Source: Massilia norwichensis
Lineage (GTDB): Bacteria > Pseudomonadota > Gammaproteobacteria > Burkholderiales > Burkholderiaceae_D
Reading direction: 5' to 3'
DNA length: 64,000 nt
NCBI RefSeq assembly: GCF_024753245.1
Contig: NZ_JANUGX010000030.1
Span: forward strand, 1-64,000
Below, in pieces: positions 59,901-64,000 of this stretch. A program made the translations under genes and the position numbers. Each line of letters begins with the position of its first letter. Within the stretch, counting starts at the first letter, position 1. Below the pieces are notes generated by a model. That model saw only the letters and a program-made list of their open reading frames with translations. It had not been told where the DNA came from and ran no database searches.

Positions 59901-60231
59901 CGGCCTGCACTTCCTGCTCGGCCACGTCCAGGGTCTGGCCCAGGCCGAACTGCAGGGTCACGACCGAGACCCCGGCGGCGCTGGTGGAACTCATGCGCGA
60001 CAGGCCGGACATCTGCCCGAACTGGCGCTCCAGCGGCGCGGTCACGGTGCGCGCCATGACCTCGGGGCTGGCGCCCGGATACAGGGTCTGCACCTGGATG
60101 GTCGGGAAGTCGACCTGGGGCAGCGCCGACAGCGGCAGGAACTTGTAGCCGACCAGGCCGGCCAGCACGATCGCCAGCATCAGCAGCGAGGTGGCGACCG
60201 GGCGGCGGATGAATGGGGCGGATGGGCTCAT
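56971..60231 (-). CDS. mdtB: RND efflux pump inner-membrane subunit MdtB-like
   Basis: This 1086-residue RND transporter starts [20 protein letters not shown] and contains [20 protein letters not shown], the relay segment [20 protein letters not shown] and the second-half [20 protein letters not shown]. The C-terminal 60 residues are an unusual Gly/Pro/Asp-rich tail ([17 protein letters not shown]). In E. coli, MdtB and MdtC form a heterotrimer that exports bile salts, novobiocin and other compounds. A palindromic repeat lies between it and mdtA. Confidence 0.94.
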   Translation of the reverse strand: MSPSAPFIRRPVATSLLMLAIVLAGLVGYKFLPLSALPQVDFPTIQVQTLYPGASPEVMARTVTAPLERQFGQMSGLSRMSSTSAAGVSVVTLQFGLGQTLDVAEQEVQAAINAGGSLLPTDLPAPPVYAKVNPADAPVLTLAITSDTMPLTEVQNLVNTRLALKISQVTGVGLVTLQGGQRPAVRIQANTEALAANGLGLDTLRTAITAANANSAKGSFDGPARSYTINANDQLVTVPDYTNLIVAYRNGAPVRLGDVARVVDSAENVKLGAWANMKPAIILNVQRQPGANVIATVDAIKERLPELQASLPPTLRVDVLSDRTTGIRASVEHVQIELVLAVLLVVLVIFAFLHSIRATVIASLAVPISLVGTFGVMYLLGYSLNNLSLMALTIATGFVVDDAIVMIENIARYIEEGEKPMAAALKGATQIGFTIISLTVSLIAVLIPLLFMGDVVGRLFREFAVSLAITILISAVVSLTLVPMMSARWLRQNDESHNSPHHSSFARWFQATFDNTIGYYDRSLNWVLERQGLTLLVALATLLLTALLWTFIPKSLFPTQNTGQLQARVEARQAISYQAMTEMQQAAAREILADPEVASLSSTVGVDAANNTMLHTGTMLINLKEGRGDQEELMNRLRERVTRNVAGVNLYLQPTQDLTIDAESGPTQFRLSIEGADTKTVTEWANKLADAMSHRKELRNVVTDAGATGAAAFVNIDRDSASRLSVTASNIDDALYSAFGQRIVSTIFTETNQYRVILEAQQPENMSLDALANLQLRTGSGQPTPLSSIASITEQAAPLQITHVAQYPATTIGFDTANGVKLGTAVNAIKEVAEEIKLPSSVTMTFLGASGAYQNSLSNQLWLILAAVVCVYIVLGVLYESYIHPLTILSTLPSAGVGALLALMVTGQGLGVIGIIGIILLIGIVKKNAIMMIDFAIEAERDEGKDPRTAIHQAAMLRFRPIIMTTLAALFAAIPLMLGWGEGAELRRPLGLAIFGGLIVSQMLTLFTTPVIYLAFDRLARRWGGEGRTQSGDKPHGPGSDDGPGPDGGPDGGHPAARPAQQQPALLTPQPQTTAKRVDGPHGAGA

Positions 60232-60251
60232 GGCGTCACCTCATGCACAGC

Positions 60252-60332
60252 ACGTCGTTCCCGCGAAAGCGGGAATCCAGCGTCTCGAATCCGGTAGCTC
60301 AGCATGGATTCCCGCCTGCGCGGGAATGACGT
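60252..60332. repeat. REP-like palindromic repeat, copy F, inside the mdt operon
   Basis: Inverted units ACGTCGTTCCCGCGAAAGCG and GATTCCCGCCTGCGCGGGAA enclose a spacer of about 30 bases between mdtA and mdtB. A strong hairpin here could reduce read-through or stabilise the mdtA transcript, changing adaptor-to-pump ratio. Confidence 0.75.
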
Positions 60333-60361
60333 GTAAGAGCCGCAGGCCACCACGACTGCCG

Positions 60362-61759
60362 TCATTGCGCATTTCCTTGCTGTTGCTGGCGGCGCTGGCG
60401 ATGCTCGCCCTGCTGGCCCGCCTGTCCACCCTGCGCGCCCTGCGCACCGGCCTGGCCGCGTGCACCCGCCCCCGCCGGACGGTCGCCCGGCAGCGTGACC
60501 TTGGCGCCGTCCTTCAGGCGGTCGGCGCCTTCGGTGATCACGGTCTCGCCGCCCTGCAGTCCCTCGACGATCTGGACGCGCTCGGCGTTCGCCTGGCCGC
60601 GCTTCACGTTGGTCAGCGCAACGGTCTTGTTCTGCTGGTTCAGCACGTAGACGAAGTCGCCGTTGGCGCCGTGGCGCAGCGCCGTCACCGGCACCGTCAC
60701 CGCGTTCCTGATGGTGTCGACCTCGAGGCGCACGTTCACGAACTGGCTCGGGAAGAGCTTGCCGCCGTCATTGGTGAAGCGGGCCTTGGCGCGCACGGTG
60801 CCGGTCTGGGTGTCGACCTGGTTGTCCATCGCGAAGAAGCGGCCGGTGGCCAGGTTCTGGGTGCGCGTGCGGTCCATCGCGATGGCCTGCATGGTGGCGT
60901 TCTGGTTGATGCGCTGTTGCAACGCCGGCAGCTGGTCCTGGGGCACGGCGAATTCGACGTCGATCGGCGACATCTGCGTGATCACGGCGATGCCGTTGGC
61001 GTCGCCGCTGTTGACCAGGTTACCGATGTCGACGGTGCGCAGGCCGACGCGGCCCGAGATCGGCGCGCGCACCTGGGTGTAGCCGAGGTTGATGCGGGCG
61101 ATGCCTTCGGCCGCCTTGTCGGTGGTGACCGCGCCTTCGAGCTGCTTGACCAGGGCCGCCTGGGTATCGACGTCCTGGCGCGCGATCGAATCCTGTTCCA
61201 GCAGGGTGCGGTAGCGCTGCAGCAGCACGCGCGCGCTTTCCAGCTGGGCTTCGTCGCGCTGGCGCTGGCCGGTGGCCTGCAGCAGGCTCATCTGCGCCGG
61301 ACGCGGGTCGATGGTCGCCAGCACCTGGCCTTCCTTGACCAGCTGGCCTTCGGTGAAGACGATCTTCTGCAGCACGCCGCCGACCTGGGGCCGCACGGTG
61401 GCCACTGCGGCTGGGGTCACGGTGCCCAGCGCTTCCAGCGTGATCGGGATGTCGGCGCGCTCGGCCTTGCCGACGCCGACCGTGGTGGCGTTCATGCCGC
61501 CGCGCCCGCCGCGTCCGCCGCCACCGGGACCCGGGCCCGCACCGCCGCCAGAGCCTGCGCTCTGGCCGCCCTGCCTGCCTGCGCCGGCACCGGCACCCGC
61601 GCCTGGACCGCCGGCCGGCTGGTGCGTCAAGTGCCAGGCCAGCCAGCCGAGGCCGGCCATAACGAGGATGGCGACGATGGCACCGATCACGCGCGATCGG
61701 CGTGTGCGCTGGGGTCGGGTGGTGGTCTTTTCCTTGTCGGGGGTGACGGTCGGGTTCAT
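60362..61759 (-). CDS. mdtA: RND efflux periplasmic adaptor MdtA-like
   Basis: This 465-residue membrane-fusion protein links MdtBC to the NodT channel. An N-terminal helix (VIGAIVAILVMAGLGWLAWH) is followed by a Gly-rich linker of about 45 residues, the lipoyl half with TVRPQVGGVLQKIVFTEGQL, a coiled-coil hairpin, and the second half TQVRAPISGRVGLR. DTQTGTVRAKARF and QFVNVRLEVD follow. The tail is Gln/Gly-rich. The ATG at 61759 has AGGA upstream. It is the first gene of mdtA-mdtB-mdtC-nodT. Confidence 0.92.
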   Translation of the reverse strand: MNPTVTPDKEKTTTRPQRTRRSRVIGAIVAILVMAGLGWLAWHLTHQPAGGPGAGAGAGAGRQGGQSAGSGGGAGPGPGGGGRGGRGGMNATTVGVGKAERADIPITLEALGTVTPAAVATVRPQVGGVLQKIVFTEGQLVKEGQVLATIDPRPAQMSLLQATGQRQRDEAQLESARVLLQRYRTLLEQDSIARQDVDTQAALVKQLEGAVTTDKAAEGIARINLGYTQVRAPISGRVGLRTVDIGNLVNSGDANGIAVITQMSPIDVEFAVPQDQLPALQQRINQNATMQAIAMDRTRTQNLATGRFFAMDNQVDTQTGTVRAKARFTNDGGKLFPSQFVNVRLEVDTIRNAVTVPVTALRHGANGDFVYVLNQQNKTVALTNVKRGQANAERVQIVEGLQGGETVITEGADRLKDGAKVTLPGDRPAGAGARGQAGAQGAQGGQAGQQGEHRQRRQQQQGNAQ

Positions 61760-61834
61760 GCTGGTCCTTTGCTGTTTTACTTTTGAATTTAGCACGGACC
61801 GCTCTTGCTTTATGTTTCGTAACGTACAAAAGCA

Positions 61835-61870
61835 GAAACGAAAACGGGCGCGGATCGGCTCCGCGCCCGT
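61835..61870 (-). terminator. Intrinsic terminator after sppA
   Basis: Read on the minus strand, ACGGGCGCGGA and TCCGCGCCCGT form an 11-bp stem (61844-61870) followed by TTTTCGTTTC. It should end the sppA transcript before mdtA, so mdtA needs its own promoter. Confidence 0.8.
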
Positions 61871-61928
61871 CGTTTCAGCCTGCTCCGATCTACAACTCGT
61901 TACAAACTATTAACCAGTGTAAAGAGGG

Positions 61929-63800
61929 TCATGGAATTTCGCACAGGCAGTGCGTCACCGCCGCGAACGGCTGGCGGCGCGATGCCACCTGCGACAGCCA
62001 GCCCAGGTCCTTGGCCACGCCGGCCGCCGCACCGGCCGGCAGCGCATCCAGGGCCAGGTCCGCCGGCAGCAGACCCAGCTTGACCTGCAGCGTCAGCGCC
62101 TGCGCATCCGACAGGCCCAGGCGCGACAGGATGCGCTCGGCCAGGCTGTCCGGACGCTCGGTGTAGGCGACGCGGAAGTCGCCTTCCAGATGGGCGCGCT
62201 TGGCGGCCGACTGCAGCGCGTCGCCGTAGCTGCCGAGACGGTCGACCAGGCCGCGTTCCTTGGCCTGGCCGCCGGTCCACACGCGGCCCTGCCCCACGGC
62301 GTCGATCTTCTCGGGCGTGGTGCGGCGCGCGATCGCGGCCTTGGTGGTGAACTCGTCGTAGATGTGGTTGATGCTGGCCTGGATCACCTGGCCGAAGCGC
62401 GGGTCGAGCGGGCGCAGCGGATTGTAGGCGTCGGCCAGCCAGGTGGTGGTCACGCCGGCGGTGTGGATGCCCAGCTTGTCGACCACCTTGTCGGCGGTCG
62501 GCAGGATCGCGAACACGCCGATCGAGCCGGTGACCGTGTTCGGGTCGGCGATCACCTCGTCGGCCGCCATCGAGATCCAGTAGCCGCCGGAAGCCGCGAC
62601 GTCGCCCATCGACACCACCACCGGCTTGCCGGCGCTGCGGGTCAGTTCCAGTTCGCGCCGGATCAGCTCCGAACCGTAGGCGCTGCCGCCCGGCGAGTTG
62701 ATGCGCAGGACCAGGGCCTTGATCTGCTTGTCTTCGCGCGCGGCGCGGATCATGTTGGCGGTCGAGATGCCGCCCACGGTGCCGGGACCGCCCGTGCCTT
62801 CGGTGATGTCGCCGGCCGCCACGATCACGCCGACGGCATCGCCGAGCATCTTCGGCGGGTTGCGGTCGACGTAGTCCTGGAAGCTCACCTGGCGGAAGCT
62901 CTTGATGGCATCGTCGGCTTCGCCGCGCTTGACCATCAGGGCGCGCACTTCGTCGCGGGTCTTGAGGCCGTCGATCAGCTTCCAGTCCAGCGCCACCTTG
63001 CCGGCGTTGCCGTTGGCGGCCGCCATGCGCTGCGGCAGTTCTTCGATGCCCTTGGCGATCGCGCCCGCCGGCAGTTTGCGCGCCTTCTCGACTTCGGCCG
63101 TGTAGTTGGCCCACAGCGCGTTGTACAGGTAGGCGTCGGCTTCTTTCGCGGCGTCCGAGGGGCCGTTGCCGATGTAGGGCTCGGCAAAGGATTTATAGGT
63201 GCCGACCTTCATCAGGTTGACCGTCACGCCGACCTTGTCGAGGGCGTCGCGGTAGTAGTTGCGGTGGCGCCCGAAGCCTTCGATCAGCACCATGCCCATC
63301 GGGTGCAGGTAGATCTCGCTGGCGTGCGAGGCGACCATGTAGCGCTTCTGGTCGTAGGTGCCGCCCCAGGCGACGACCGTCTTGCCGGCCGCCTTCACGC
63401 GCTCGACGGCGGCGCCGAATTCGCGCAGCGAGGCCAGGCCGCCGCCATCCATCTCGTCGAGCATCAGCACGACGCTGCTGATGTTCGAATCCTTGGCGGC
63501 GGCGTCCAGCGCGGTCAGCACGTCGCGCAGCTGGATCGTGCGGCGCGCATTGCCGCTCAGGGCCGCGACGGCGGAATCGCGCACGCTGCCGGCCTTCTCT
63601 TCGACCAGCTCGCCCTTCAGGTCGAGCACCAGGGCCGTCTTCGGCGCCAGCGGCTTGATGCCGCCGCCGAACATGGCCCACAGCAGCATGATCAGGATGA
63701 TGAGGAAGAACAGGTTCAGCACGAACCGGCGGGTGGCATCGAGGCCGCGCCAGAGCGCGCCAAAGCCGCGGCGCAAGGAAGTCATGGGCTTGAAAGACAT
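61929..63800 (-). CDS. sppA: Signal peptide peptidase SppA, 67K type
   Basis: SppA degrades cleaved signal peptides in the inner membrane. The 623-residue length matches the long form with two S49-like halves. A membrane helix (LFFLIILIMLLWAMFGGGI) lies near residue 30. The catalytic lysine is in KVGTYKSFAEPYIG in the N-terminal half (about 205) and the serine in MGDVAASGGYW in the C-terminal half (about 400), the split dyad expected. The tail after about residue 575 is Ala-rich. GGAG precedes the ATG at 63800. Confidence 0.93.
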   Translation of the reverse strand: MSFKPMTSLRRGFGALWRGLDATRRFVLNLFFLIILIMLLWAMFGGGIKPLAPKTALVLDLKGELVEEKAGSVRDSAVAALSGNARRTIQLRDVLTALDAAAKDSNISSVVLMLDEMDGGGLASLREFGAAVERVKAAGKTVVAWGGTYDQKRYMVASHASEIYLHPMGMVLIEGFGRHRNYYRDALDKVGVTVNLMKVGTYKSFAEPYIGNGPSDAAKEADAYLYNALWANYTAEVEKARKLPAGAIAKGIEELPQRMAAANGNAGKVALDWKLIDGLKTRDEVRALMVKRGEADDAIKSFRQVSFQDYVDRNPPKMLGDAVGVIVAAGDITEGTGGPGTVGGISTANMIRAAREDKQIKALVLRINSPGGSAYGSELIRRELELTRSAGKPVVVSMGDVAASGGYWISMAADEVIADPNTVTGSIGVFAILPTADKVVDKLGIHTAGVTTTWLADAYNPLRPLDPRFGQVIQASINHIYDEFTTKAAIARRTTPEKIDAVGQGRVWTGGQAKERGLVDRLGSYGDALQSAAKRAHLEGDFRVAYTERPDSLAERILSRLGLSDAQALTLQVKLGLLPADLALDALPAGAAAGVAKDLGWLSQVASRRQPFAAVTHCLCEIP

Positions 63801-63832
63801 ATGTGCTCCGGTTTTCGGTAATTAATTATAGG

Positions 63833-64000
63833 TTAAGCCGTGACGACGGCCGGCTTGATCGTCGCCCGGCGCGAGATCGCGTACAAGCCGATAAATACCA
63901 ATGCGCCGTTGACCATAAGCAACTCCAGACCCAAACGGTAATTGCCGAGCAGGTAATGCTGGTTGTATTCGAGCAGTGCGCAGAGGATGGGCGCGCCGAT
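63833..64000 (-). CDS. C-terminal end of a membrane transporter, possibly a sodium:solute symporter
   Basis: Only the last 55 codons are in the window; the frame runs in from base 64000 and stops with TAA at 63833. The translated piece contains IGAPILCALLEYNQHYLLGN, then LELLMVNGALVFIGLYAISR, a hydrophobic helix and a short basic tail. This resembles the ends of sodium:solute symporters, but so short a piece cannot settle the family. It is upstream of sppA on the same strand, with 32 bases between them. Confidence 0.5.
   Translation of the reverse strand: MGAPILCALLEYNQHYLLGNYRLGLELLMVNGALVFIGLYAISRRATIKPAVVTA

Overview
The window looks like a chromosomal segment of a high-GC betaproteobacterium of the Oxalobacteraceae (Massilia/Telluria/Pseudoduganella type). 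This is inferred from GC-rich codon use, the yffB-like/dapE/prmB order, a PEP-CTERM protein, an MdtABC-NodT efflux operon, TonB-dependent uptake, many secreted peptidases, and dispersed palindromes of the TTCCCGCG-n-CGCGGGAA type. No rRNA, tRNA, CRISPR array, prophage or complete insertion sequence was seen.

Layout. 1-1957 is a lower-GC accessory edge with a truncated, frameshifted gene and an FRG-domain protein. 1958-6491 is housekeeping: ArsC-family reductase, dapE, prmB and an ABC-F ATPase. 6585-12696 holds an orphan CheW, an HDOD protein, and a FapA/DUF342 gene coupled to an M2 dipeptidyl carboxypeptidase. 12911-16972 is ompR-envZ, a PLP dehydratase and a fatty-acid desaturase. 17052-21778 has two small exported proteins, a 7TMR-DISM/PAS/GGDEF/EAL protein and a FeeM-like acyltransferase. 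21952-31000 carries PhzF, an sdpR-sdpI pair, an exported amidase, a LysR/MFS pair, dkgB, a GST and a VirK/YbjX protein.

30937-33815 has yqhD, a LOV-domain histidine kinase broken by a frameshift, and a small conserved protein. 33879-37333 is a probable vitamin-uptake locus: a TPP riboswitch upstream of a TonB-dependent receptor, convergent with a PnuC-family transporter and a NadR-like kinase. 37509-39476 is an exported S9 peptidase. 39568-46803 is one module with a consensus sigma-54 promoter, an adaptor, an ABC ATPase, two permeases, a sigma-54 activator and its histidine kinase; autoregulation is likely. 46896-51204 has an S46 peptidase, a PEP-CTERM protein and an SBF-type transporter. 51211-52118 is a segment bounded by inverted repeats that carries an orphan membrane protein. 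52125-61759 (minus strand) is mdtA-mdtB-mdtC-nodT, and sppA and the end of a putative symporter close the window.

The observations most worth following up are the TPP-riboswitch uptake locus, the broken LOV kinase, the sigma-54 efflux module, the inverted-repeat segment, the FeeM/c-di-GMP pair, and a low-complexity insertion in MdtC. All family assignments come from reading motifs by eye; no database search was run.
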